Below, in pieces: positions 12,801 to 25,655 of a stretch of DNA of 64,000 nucleotides (its first letter is position 1; every line of letters begins with the position of its first letter). Origin of the DNA: Magnolia sinica (lineage: Eukaryota > Streptophyta > Magnoliopsida > Magnoliales > Magnoliaceae); NCBI RefSeq assembly GCF_029962835.1, contig NC_080583.1, forward strand, positions 65,519,158 through 65,583,157, written 5' to 3'. Under the pieces are notes generated by a model, which had not been told where the DNA came from, did not search any database, and saw nothing but the letters and a program-made list of their open reading frames with translations. Position numbers and translations under genes: made by a program.

Positions 12801-15800
12801 GGCAGCTTAAGCGAAAAGGGTACATGAAATAATGGGCAAATTTGATAGGGCAACTTTCTTAAGCTGCCCTATCAAATTCTAACACTACTTTTTTACCCGA
12901 GCCGCTTCTAATACGGAAACAACGGTTGTTCCTTTCCCCCCAAATAATTAAAAGCATGGCCATTAAAACTAGCCACCACACCACCTTTCCTTCCTTTCCC
13001 ACTCCGTCATGCCAGGGCGAGAGGAAGCCTTTTGTTTCGACAAGAAACAAATGCATTCGATTTGGGGGAATTTATTCAATGATAACAAAGAAAGGATGAG
13101 AGAACAATGATCGCAAGATGTTTTATTCAGTCTAAGTTCATTTACATCCTTGCATTTCCCTTGATTCTAAGATAGATTACAATGAATGAAAGAGAAGGTA
13201 GTTTAATGGCAATTTTAACAGCATTTCGACGCTTTTGGTGTTCATCGCAAAGGATAGACTTTTCTTTCCCCTGGAACTCCTTGAAACTCTCCAATTTGGT
13301 TGTGCGCCCCTTAGTGCTCTAATAGAAGGTTTGTGCACCTGTAGAGGTTGTGCGGCCCCATCTGTTGTGCCATTTCCATCATACTCCAATTTTCTTTCTC
13401 CTCTATGAACTTCTCACTCTCACTTCTCTTTCTCAATGCCCTCCCCAAATGAAGATGAGAAAGGGGTAGACATTCAACAGGTGTGGAAGTTATCTGTCTG
13501 AAGGGTAGAGCGCACAAGGCTTGCTAAGGTGGAGCGCACAAACCCTTGTATTAGGACAGGCGCACAAGGCTTTCCTTGAGAAGTGGCGCACAATGCATGG
13601 TATTAGGACAAGCGCACAAGGCTTTCCTTGAGAAGTGGTGCACAAAGCCTGGTGTTAAGACAAAAACTCTTCCAAAGTGGCGCACAAAGCCTGGTGTTAG
13701 GACAGGAGGGAGTACAAAGTGGTGCAAAAGCCTGGCGTTAAGACAGGAGGGAGTACAAAGTAGTGCACAAAGCCTGGTGTTAAGGCAGGAGGGAGTACAA
13801 AGTAGTGCACAAAGCTTGGTGTTAAGACAGGAGGGAGTACAAAGTGGCGCACAAAGCCTGGTGTTAAGACAAGCGCACAACACCTTCCTTGAGAAGTGGC
13901 GCACAACACTTGGCTTTAAGACAAAACTCCATAAGAAGTGGGGCACAACACTTGGCTTTAAGACGAGGCTATTTGAAGTTGTGCACAATGCATGTCTTAG
14001 GACAAAGAGCCATTGAAGTGGCGCACAATGGAGAGCTTCAAGACAAATGCCCACTTGAAGTGGCGCACAATGGAGAGCTTCAAGACAAAACATATCAAAA
14101 CTCCTTAGGAAGTGGCGCATAAGAGAGGATTGCGCACAATGGATGGGCAGACGAGCTCCTCTCCTTACCTCTTGTGTGCAATGGATGGGTGGACGAGCTC
14201 CTCTCCTTACTTCTTGTCTCCAGCTTCTCTCCTCCAAATGAGGAGTGAGGAGAGGTATTTATAGACTTCCCTTCCTTATATAGTGGTGATCACCACCACT
14301 TCTTTCTTCATACAACTTCAACCCTCCTTCCTTGCATAGTGGTGTCCAACTACTTTTCCTTAAATAGTGGTGTACATCCCTTTCTAAGACAAGAACCACA
14401 CTTTCTCCCCTCATACAAGGCAACGCCCATCCACTCCTTTATTCAAAATAACGCCCATCTACTCCTTTATTCAAAATAACGCCCATCTACTCTATTCAAA
14501 ATATGGAGCACACAACCTCTTCTCTTCATGAAGCGGCGCTTCACAAGGCTTCTATAGGGAATGTCGCACAACAAGACTTTCTCCATTCCAGATGGCACAC
14601 AAGGCTTTCTCCATTCCAAATGGCACACAAGGCTTTCCTCGAGAGGAGGGACGCACAACAGAGATGGAGACTGGCGCTCTTATCCAAAGGTACACCACAC
14701 TAGGATTCATGCAGGAAGGTTTCAACTCGTGCAATATAAAGATGGAATATTTGTGCCTCAACAGATGCCCCCTCGATCCTTCTTTGATTGATTCATGAAA
14801 TCAAATGGAGGATCGATCTTCTTCTTGCACAAAAATCCTTTCACTTCAGAGAAGGATTCTTAACACCAGGCTTTGTGTGCCACTTTGTACTCCCTCCTGT
14901 CCTAACACCACGCTTTGTGCGCCACTTTGTACTCCCTCCTGTCCTAACACCAGGCTTTGTGTGCCACTTTGGAAGGGTCTTTGTCTTAACACCAGGCTTT
15001 GTCCGTCACTTCTCAAGGAAAGCCTTGTGCGCTTGTCCTAATACCATGCATTGTGCGCCACTTCTCAAGGAAAGTCTTGTGCGTCTGTCCTAATACAAGG
15101 GTTTGTGCGCTCCACCTTTGGAAAAGCCTTATGCGCTCTACCCTTCAGACAGATAACTTCCACACCTGTTGAATGTTTATAAATACCCCTTTCCCATCTT
15201 TATTTGGGGAGGGCATTGAGAAAGAGAAGTGAGAGTGAGAAGTTCACAGAGGAGAAAGAAAAGGGGAGTATGATGGAAATGGCACAACAGATGGGGCCGC
15301 ACAACCTCTACAGGTGCACAACCCTTCTATTCAAGGTGTCCCGTATCGGTATCGGTTGGCGTAACGGTACCCTCCGAAACCGATACGGATACGGGGGCGT
15401 AACAGCGATACGGGGGCGTAACGGCGCAAATTTTTTTTTTTTGCCAAAAAAATATGAAAAAATATGGATTAAATTCATAATATTCTAAGCATTCCAAATA
15501 TGCATTCATTTATAAATTGGAACATGTTTATGGTGGTGTAACGGTCCACTCTTTGGTGAGAAGTTGTATCGGATTGTCTGATTAATTTTTTAACCAGGTA
15601 ACTTGAATTCGACTACAAAATTCATATATTTAATTTTTTAAATATGTAATTTATATACTTAACATCTTGATATTATTTCTCCCAATAGTTCTTTAAAAAA
15701 ATGAAATTAAATTCAGGTAGATGGCGTTGCCAATTTGGGGCCGACTTGGAGGACCAATTTATTCTCCAAATCAGCCTCAAATTCATGCCATTTATTGTCA

Positions 15801-18800
15801 TTATCCCACTTATAAATTGGTGGACATTTATTGGATAGTGAATCATAAAAAAAAAATACAAAAATCAAAAGGCCCTATTTTAAAAAATAAAAGTTCACAA
15901 ATTAACGATTAAAACTATTCAAATAATTTGATTTTGGCATTGTGAGTTAGCAATTGCAGTCCATAATTTAATTGTCAAATTTCAAGTTAATATATGTCTC
16001 GTGTACAATTTTTTAAGGCTTGAATTAGGAGGGACTCGGATGTAAAGTGCAGCACACGTGTCAAAGTTTTTTGGGCCTCACCCGTGATGAATGTGTTATA
16101 TCTACACCATCCATCCATTTTGCCAAATAATTTTAGGGCATGAGCCCAAAAATGAGGCACATCCAAAGCTCAGGTGGATTGCACCGTAAGAAACAATAAT
16201 AATTAAATGTTCAACGTTAAAAATTTATTGGGGGCTAGAAAAGTTTTAGATCAAGCTGACATGTGTGTTTTCCCTTCATCCACGTCAATGTGACCCAATT
16301 AACAGGTTAGATTGAAAATAAACATTACAGTGGACTTTAGGAAATTTTTAACGGTGAGCATTCTGTAACCACTATTTCCTATGGTGTGGTCCACCTGAGA
16401 TTTGGATATTACTAATTTTTTGTATCCTGACTTAAAATGACGTGGCAAAATGGATGGACGATATGGATAAAATATATACATTATGGTGGGGCCCACTCGG
16501 GTCTGAACTGATTGGATGGAAAATAAACGTTACCGTGCGCCCTACAAATTATTTAACCGTGAAAATCATTATCTCTGCTGCTATTTTTGGTGTGGTCCAG
16601 ATGATCTCTGGATATAATTCATTTTTTGGCTGGTGCTCTAAAATGATCTCTGAAAATAGGTGAACAATGTAAATGTAATAAATACATCACTGTGGAGCCC
16701 ATATAACTTTGATCTCCTTTGAACCGTTCGTACAACTCGGAGCTCGAGGAGTGTCAGCGCTCGTCTTTGCGTGACACGTACCTACAGCAGCCAGTTGCTG
16801 CAAATTAAAAAAAAATGGAGAGAGGGAAACGAAAAGAAAAAAAGAGGGAAAGGGGGAAGAAGAGATTGAAAGAGAGAGAGGAAGATGAAGAAGAAGAACA
16901 GGAAGTAGCCGCAGCCGCAGCCGCAGCTGCTCGAGAAGAAGAAGAAGAAGAAGAAAGAGAAGAAGAAGAAGAAAAGAAAGGAAAAAAAGGTAAGGTTTTT
17001 TTTTTTTGTTTTTTTTTTTTTTTCAGGGCCTGTAACGGCCCCGTAACGGCCGTTACTGTCACAGAATTCCATAACGGCCGTTTCGACCCCATATCGCGTA
17101 ACGGGTCCCACCATTACCGTTACATATCGGCCGTTACGGCCGATACGTAACCGATTTGGGATACCCTGCTTCTATTAGGGCGCACAACCAAATTGGAGAA
17201 TTTCAAGGAATTTCAGGAGAAAGAAAAGTCTATCCTTTGCGATGAACACCAAAAGCGTCGAAATGCTGCTAAAATTGCCATTAAACTACATTGTCTTTCA
17301 TTCATTGTGCCTATACATTGTAATCTATCTTAGAATCAAGGGAAATGCGAGGATGTAAATGAACTCAGACTGAATAAAACAGCTTGTGATCATTGTTCTC
17401 TCATCCTTTCTTTGTTATCATTGAATAAATTCCCCCAAATCGAATGCATTTGTTTCTTGTCGAAACACCTTCAATAGAGTTTGACATCACTCAAGCTATG
17501 ATGAAAAGGATATGAACCTAATCCACGCCTTCTAAGAAAAAACACAATGGACAAATAGGTCATCGATTGATTCAGCATCTCCCCTCCCAAAGCTAAAGAA
17601 GTCGTAACCCGGGGGGGGGGGGGGGGGGAATTATAAAACCAAGAGAGTACAATGTATGGCCTCTGCACATCTAAAAAGCTTGTAAAAAGATTGAACCAAG
17701 AAGCAGTTCAATTTATCGGCATGCCACACCCTCGAACCCCTCTCCCTTGGGTTGGGATGATAACACTATAGATAGCTCAAGAGCTTGACAAAATCATCCA
17801 TATATGATCCCTCCAATAGGGAGGGGAACAAACCACAAAATCTCCCAACATGGAAAAGCTACAAGCTATTGTAATATTTCTAGTTGGAAACAGATGATCT
17901 ATTCTCCGGAGTACGAATTGAAGCAGCCTACTACCACTCTAGTTGGAAACAGATGATCTATTCTTGTAACGCATAATAGTTGCCACTGTTACAATTACGT
18001 AATGGCCATAATGGCCATTGCATAACCATTTTGGAATACCTTTGAGTCAATTTCTCATAATCAACCAAGTTAGTCAAGCTCGTTGATTTGCTTTTACTTT
18101 TAATTTTACTACCCGCCAGTTCTGATCGTGCGCCTGTCGCTCTCTTCCAACTCATCAAACTAGAGATTTGCATCATCACTTGACCCATCAAATGAAAGGC
18201 TCAAATCCCATCTAAGACATACCATGTTAATATCTATACCATCCAATGCTTCAAGATGCTCCTCCATTAATCAACTTAAAATCGGGTTGTTCTCAATTGA
18301 TAGCAATATTCCTCCTTATCCCCAACGATTTGTTTAACCATGGGACCAATTTAAAGATAATGGATAGATTCCATCCTCTGACTCCGACGTCACGTTGAAG
18401 GAGACAGATCCCAAGGAAGTAGATTGGCGGGACTCGGAGGATAACTTACCATGGGAGATGGGGAATTTGAAGTCATTGGCATGCAATCCTGACATCTTGC
18501 TCCCTACCTACATACCTAGTCTCTAGAGTTCAATCTACATTTTACTTCATGGCCTAGTCCATCTCTGAGACTCCTTTCCTCTTTTTAAAGATGGGGTTAG
18601 CCCCCTCACATGCTTTGTTAAAAGACATTGGATGAATCACGCATTTCGAACGGGTGTGCTAGTCACTCATTTCTTTTCCAATTTCTTGGGAGTTATCTTG
18701 AGACTCCAAAATCTCAGGATTAATGAAAATCTCGCAATGAGCTTATCACGGGGAAGATATTGATCAGGATCATACCCATATATTTTCCTTCTTTTTCCTC

Positions 18801-21800
18801 ATTGTGACACCTGTCCGTACTTATGTTAGTGTCATTCTGAGGTTGACATGTATCCCCACCTTTATCAAAGTCATAAAAGCCATACAACATTACCTCTTTG
18901 CGCCTTGCATTACATGTTGACAATGGCCCTGGTGACGTGGATCCACCTATAGCTATATTGATAGGAATTCATTGAAACTTTTGCATGGCCTTTTGTGCCT
19001 CATCGTGTACGGCTATAGGCCCTTCCATCAACGATAGAAGGAATAAGCTCAAATGAATCCTCATCGTGTACAGTCGTAGGCCCTTCCATCAATGATAGAA
19101 GGCAGCTCAAATGAATCCTTCGATCCATCGACTAATAGCTTTATGCGACCCGCCTCCAAATTCTCCCTAAAAACCACCATCGTTCGATTTCCATTACATC
19201 CCCAAAACACGACACAATGGCGAGGAATGTATCGACATCCCACCACATGCAGTGATACACCCCACACCTTCACCCACACTGATCTACCAACCGAACCAAC
19301 ATCCTCACTCCACTTGCACAAACTACTAATAGGTTCTCCCATCCTTCCCCACCCTTCCAACAGAATTAACACAAACTCACCCTCCCACAATAGAGTAAAG
19401 AGGATGGACTGCCAATCGATCCTCTTAACCCCCACCAGAATAGCAACTGCTTATTGGTAAAACCCATTTCTGGATATTGACTATCAAAACCATGCTAAAG
19501 AGAATTACTAGGCATTAACATCTCTGACTCTCGGTTGTTCTCCTTCGCAGACTCCGTTAGCTACTGAGTTGGTGCCTTTCCATCCACATATTTGAGTCTT
19601 CCTCTCTGTATTGGCAAACCTGCAATACATCTTCGAGATGTTGTCATTGAAAGAATAGAAAGAATTATATCCCCCTGAAAATGCCGCTATCTTTCATTGG
19701 GAGGAAGATTAACCCTCATCAAATCAACTTTATCTAATCTTCCTTCTTACTCCTCATCTTTATTATGTTGTCTGAAATCTATTATTGACAAAATTGAGAA
19801 ATTGATAAGAGGCTTTCTATGGCCCAACAACTCAGATAGCTAGAAGTTCCACCTTCTCAATTGGTTTGAAGATTGTAGACCTTATACAAAAGGAGGTGCA
19901 GGCATTAGGGTCATCAGAGGTTAACTCTACACTTCTAGGGAAATGGCTCTGGCGCTTTAGTACCAAGTAGGGAAATTGATGGAGATCCATTATTGCCTCC
20001 AAATATTATTTGGAGATGGGAGATTGGTTCCCCAATTCCATAACCTTATATAGAGCTTCCTTTGTTTGGAAGGTTATTGCCACCTCCAAATCCTCCTTTC
20101 TTGACGGCATTTCCTTCGCTCTTGGTAAAGGCACTAGGATCAAATTCTGGCAAGACCATTAGATCTCTAACAGACCTCTCAGTCAACTCTTTCCGACTTT
20201 AGCATGTGTTTCCTCCAGCTTGTCAATCTCAATGGTTGATTGCTTCTCTTAGAAGAACTTCTGAATCTTCTCAACCTTCTTTAGGGCATCCTCCTGTCCT
20301 TGGATATTGAAGACTATCTTGGACTCTCACCCCAGCCGGAATCTTCTCCTCAAAATTGTTATAGAATCATATCCGGAATCGCAACCTTCCCTCCACATCA
20401 ACTTCGCCCAACACCTTTTGGTTCTATGGTGCTCCTCTAAAGGTGTTAGCTTTCGTTTGGCTTCTAGCGAGAGGCGGGACTCCTACTGTCGACAATCTCC
20501 AGCATCGCAGGATGACCCTGCCAAGCATCTGTCTCTTTGGCTATCAAGATACTGAATCCATTCCACATCTCTTCATGCACTGCCCATATGAGTATGGGCT
20601 TCCTCTCTCGTTAGATTGTGCCTCAATTGGGTGACGACTGGGACTATTCCCAACCTCCTTGCTTGGGAAAGACAAATTTTGAGCCCAGATTTCTATGTTA
20701 TCTAGCGTCTAACCTTATGGCTACTCTATGGGTCATCTGGACTAGGAGGAATCTTTGTTGCTTCAACACAATGGCTCCCCCTCTACGTTGCCTCTCATGT
20801 TTGCAGACTCATAAAGGATTGGTCTTCCTTGCTCAAACTTTCAGATAGTTCGTTGCTCCCCTCATATTGGGATCTGACCCTTCCTTGTAGATCTGTAGTC
20901 TATTGTTTTGGTTTGCCTGGCTACTACCCCATTGTTCTTTTGGGTGGAGATGACTCTTGGCTTTTTGAGTCGTATAGTTATTTTTTTAGATTTTTTTTTC
21001 CTCGTTGTGTTAGTTGTGTTGGAAAGGGGTGGAGTTAGCTTGTTGTTTTGCTTTTCTTGTTATTTTCTTTTTGGGAATGATGTCACTCCCTTTCTAATAA
21101 TATTTCAATCTTCTAAAAAAAGAAACCACGCTAAAATCAACTTTTCCTACTAAACAAAATTTTAGAATTTCTCTAGACAAAAATTACTTCACCGCCACCT
21201 TCATTCTCCCATCTACCACCTCCTCCTAAGCTCGGGCACTGCTTCCCCTTGTCACTTGGGCAAGGACCTTCCAAGTTTGAGCAGCAGTGGCCCCTGTAAA
21301 TTGATGAGGGAAGCTATTATGGTCACCATCAACTTGTTTTCTCCCTTCGCCATAGTGAAATAAAAGCATCGCAATACCTGTTTACATAAACAAAGGAGAT
21401 GTAGTAAGGTGTTCCGTATCCATTACGGACATAAAGGTCGATACGTATAGGTAACAACCGTCACCGTTACGCGATACGGGGGTGAAACGGGGCAGTTGGT
21501 TTTTAGGACTGTATCGGCCATTATAGGGGGCAATGTTGTTATGTGCGATTGCACATTTGAATATAAGCACACGTGCACAGATTGCATATGTCGCATATGC
21601 GATCACTGCACATATGCAATCGCATATGCCACATGTACGATAATATGCGATCGCATATGTGCCAACGGTCAGAAATCTGATCATTGGAATTTTTATTTTT
21701 TTTAAATCTTGATTTTTTTTTTCTCTGTAAAAAGGGATTCTAAGCAATGTTGTTAAATAGCATATGCGATCATGTGCAATTGCATATGCCTGTGCGCATA

Positions 21801-24800
21801 AGCGATCGCACAATCACATACGCGGTCGCACTTTTTTTAAAAAAAAAAAAACATTTTTCAAAAAATAAAAAAATAAAAAATAAAATCAAAAAATTAGGGA
21901 TAAATTAGGAAAAAAATGAATAAATTATTATATGTCATTGGCCCTTGAAATACATTTAATTTAAGCATAATAAAACCAATTACATAATGAATTAAATATT
22001 AAGTCATCATTCATCAACAATTCTACATTCTACAATATAGTTAACTTAACATTTAACAAATATGAAATATCAACATTCAACACTACATACATCAACACAC
22101 TTAGTAAACAAAATGAAGAAACACTTGGTAAACAAAATGAAGAAGTTATTTATTTATTATTCATGTAATCATATACTATATACATTGATCTAGTTGCCAT
22201 TGTGGCATATCACCACCAGGTCCACCACCATCATCATCATTCGAGTCATCTCCTTCTTCCACATACACTTCTTCTTCTTCCGTTTCTTCATCATCTGTAT
22301 ATACTAATACTTCATCAACATCCAATGGTGGATGATCTTCAGCTTGATCATTATCACCATCTCCTTCTTCCATCTCTTCAATCTCTTTAACGGGTTGACG
22401 GCTACTACTCGCCCCCCAGCTCCCCTCATCCTTCGCCTTCGAGTGGTACTACTTTCACCAGGTGTCGATCCGTTTACAGCATCTTCAACTTGTGCCCACG
22501 TCAGATCCTCTCCAGCAAATACCGGGTCCTCCGTCTCTACGAGCCACTTGTTATCTGCATCCAACTCATCTAGGCAAATAGGGTCAAAGAAATCAGGTTT
22601 TTCTTTCCTAGTTTGGAATCGTTCTCGCAATTTTTGATTGTATTGAACGAAACCAAGTCGTTGAGCTTTTTTTGCTCAAGGTGATTCCTTTTCTTGGTAT
22701 GAATCTGCAAGAAAGAAAGCGCATTTAGCATTAGCTATTTAGGTAATTAATTTAGCTTAGGTCTTACACTAAAAAATTAAAGTTTACAATTACTAAACAA
22801 TCTAAACTTACTGCCTCGAACGTGCTTCAATTGTGCTCGCAATTACTGGCAGAACACGTGAGCCCAAGAATCCTCATAGCCAGTTTCTTTAGAGCTGGAT
22901 CCTTCCTATTCGGGTCCACTCCATAGGCAGCCCACCAGTCAGCTGAGAAAAACAGTTTAAGTAGGTTAGAGACACTTTGTAGAAAAACTATTTGTAAGAC
23001 ACTAAACTGACATTCATAGCTAGCACTTACTGGGTACTTTCATTGTCTGATGCCTTATTACGATATCCCTTGAGAATATCCCCTCACTTTTTGTATAGAA
23101 GTCCAGCAAAGTTAAGATCTTGTCCTGTTCTTCTCTATCTGGAATCATTCTTTCCAAGACATCAATAAATCCAACCATATGCATATTAAGTGCTTCTGTT
23201 GGATCAGCAGAAGCAAATAAATAGTCTAGGTTAAGGATGTTAGTAGCCGAATACAATAGAGATGACATTTGCTTGCCCCATCTTCTATCTATAATATCTA
23301 AAATTGGCTTGTAATCACGGTCTCTATAGTTAAAATGGTCCATAATCTTATTTTTCGCCCTCTCCGTCGCATCATATATGTAGCCCATTGCAAGCTTCTC
23401 ATCCTCGTCTATCAATCGCAACACAGTGACTAAGGGCTCGAATGCTTTTAGTGCCTTTACCACTTGTGTCCAAAAACTTTGTAAAAGGATTGTTCGTTAA
23501 ATATGTTTCCCTTCAACCTTCTTTGACTAGGGCCCACTTGTAAAATCGGATGACACTACAAAGCTTCCAAGTTCTGATTTTTTTGCATGTAATCTTTGTA
23601 GCGTTAAAAAGGCTGTAGCGAAATAGGTGACTGGTGGACGTATCAAGTTACCCCCAATGTGTTTTCTCATTCAACTGAGAAAAAGGGCGTGTTTGTACAT
23701 AAAGACCGTGATCCTTCTAGCCCTTCCAATCACACTTATAAATAACCTACCTATATCTAACATAAGATCAACACAATGAGCCGCACAAGGGGGTCCAAAA
23801 TAAATGACACCTCTTCTCCATAAGAAGACGTCCAGCGATTACATACGAGGCTGCGTTGTCTATAATTACTTGTATAACATATTCATCACTTATTTCCTCA
23901 ACTACATTATCTAGTAATCTAAACAAGTATTCTTCTGTGTGTGGATGGTCTGATGCATCCACGGACTTCAAGAACATTGTCTCAGCTGGACAATTTACCA
24001 AAAAGTTAGTGAGAGACCAACCGGATCTATCGGTCCATTCATCGGCCATTAGTGAACACCCACATGTTTTCCACGATTCCTTATATTCAGTTATGAAGGA
24101 TCGTGTATATTCAACTTCAGTTTTCAAGCATGTCTCCCTCATTTCATAATATGAAGAAGGTTTAAGCCCATGTCCAAATTGACCTATAGCCTCAACCATT
24201 ACTTTGAAGCTTCTCGATTTAACGGCGTTAAAAGCAATGTCGGTTTGGTGAAACCACTTGGCAATATATTGAATAGTGGTTTTCCTATCTTTTTGTTTAT
24301 ATCGGTTCTCTAAAGTTGTTTGAGTCAGCCCTTTGCCTCTACCCCTTCGGTCGATCACATTCTCGGGGTGTGGTCTACACCATCTATCCATGGGCCCATG
24401 CCCTCGGGCTCTTTTTGAGACCGTTGGTTGTACTTGTGGTCTAGACCGGCCTGTCGAAGTAGGGGGAGTGGGACTAGCTTCATCTACATTAGCTACGTTT
24501 ATATCTTCATATGCATCTTGTTCCAAATATTCATCCTAACGTAGGGCACTATCGCATCTCTTTCTTGACTGTTTTTCCACATACTCCATGATCTCCCTTT
24601 AGATTTCTGGAGTAATTTTGTCGCATGCTTTTGCATTTAACCCCGGTAAATGTGCAAGGTGTTGCTTGTGCCTTGCAATGCCACCAGAACTCACATACCC
24701 ACATAACCCACATACTATGTGAGTCTTTTCCGAAACACAACGGTAGTGCCCTTACTTCCAACTCAGGTCATTCGACTTGGGTTTCAAAGAGGAAGATTAG

Positions 24801-25585
24801 GAAGAAGACATTATGTTGATATTGTGTATTGATTGCTAGTAGCCTAGTACTAAAAAGTAACTAGAAAGTAAAAAACTAAAGAGACTAAGAGTAAAGAGAC
24901 TTAAAGAAATGGGACTTGGGGGGGGGGGGGGGGAGAGAGAGAGAGAGAGACACACACAGTTACACACTTACACTAGTAGTAGACTAGTAGTATAAACTAG
25001 AAAGGGAGAGAGAAAAGAAAAGGATATATATATATATATATGGGAAAAGGTACTATGCGCTCGACCTCACGATAAGCTCCCGTGAGGTCGAGCTGTGTGG
25101 GCCCCACCGTGATGCGTGTCGACCATCAACACCGTGCATTTGATGGGTCCCCTCTAAATTATGGGATATCCCAAAAATTAGCCATATATGGAACTCAGGT
25201 GGGCCATACCATCTAAAATCATGTGAAGACACCGTTAAAACATATAAAGCACTTGGTGGGGCCCACCTGAGTTTTGAATGCTGCTGAAACTTGGTTTGAA
25301 CCCTCATCCAAGTGGGACACACATAATGGATGGGCTGGATTTGCAAACCACATCTTGGTGGGCCAAAAAATGATTATGAATGTTTTAATGGTGCACGACC
25401 CCTCCCCACTTCTGTATGTGGTGTGGCCCACACAAGTCACGGATTGACTTGATTTTTGAGACCTAGGCCTACGATGGAATGGTGCATCTGACTGATGGGG
25501 TAGATGTTCGAAACGCATCACGGTGGGGCCCACACAGCTCGACCTCATGGGACGGACTTGTGAGGTTGAGCGCATAGTACCTTTT

Positions 25586-25655
<70 letters not shown>

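Larger units (their letters stand above)
15332..17168. mobile_element. Non-autonomous hAT element, family A, with perfect 8-bp target duplication
   Basis: The inverted ends are CAAGGTGTCCCGTATCGG (15332) and the complement of CAGGGTATCCCAAATCGG (ending 17168). They are flanked by CTTCTATT at 15324-15331 and 17169-17176, an 8-bp duplication diagnostic of the hAT superfamily. The undisturbed site is visible in the inverted left arm of the foldback (AATAGAAG near 13322). Subterminal regions are packed with GTAACGG/GATACGG words on both sides, the usual layout of hAT transposase-binding repeats. The interior has no transposase, only a palindromic repeat and a purine-rich tract encoding runs of Glu. 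Confidence 0.92.
13033..17467. mobile_element. Foldback-type transposon with long inverted arms
   Basis: The ends are perfect inverted repeats: TGTTTCGACAAGAAACAAAT at 13033, and its reverse complement ending at 17467. The inverted similarity continues inward for hundreds of bases (for example GGATAGACTTTTCTTTC near 13251-13267 against its complement near 17218-17234, and the GAGAAAGAGAAGTGAGAGTG region at 15216 against 13430). The arms contain a run of roughly 55-bp tandem units built on GCGCACAAAGCCTGGTGTTA. The flanks CCTTT/CCTTC resemble a short target duplication, and copy B of the LINE (GAAGCCTTCAACAG) shows the empty site. The right arm is interrupted by a hAT element. No transposase is present, so it is non-autonomous. 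Long ORFs over the tandem units are by-products of repetition. Confidence 0.88.

Noticed and set aside
13551..14237. 228-codon minus-strand ORF rich in [14 protein letters not shown] repeats
   Set aside because: It is a translation of the ~55-bp tandem units of the foldback element. Equivalent ORFs appear in other frames and in the opposite arm, with no protein family match.
16782..17150. Glu-rich (plus) and Ser/Phe-rich (minus) ORFs
   Set aside because: Simple-sequence GAA/GAG and T-runs inside a non-autonomous hAT element.
18047..21130. Firm claim of a single twin-primed LINE
   Set aside because: Geometry fits, but a further minus-strand LINE tail next door makes two separate insertions just as likely. 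Kept only as a hypothesis.
22332..22637. Plus-strand ORFs over the hAT transposase C-terminus
   Set aside because: Shadows of the minus-strand transposase acidic tail.
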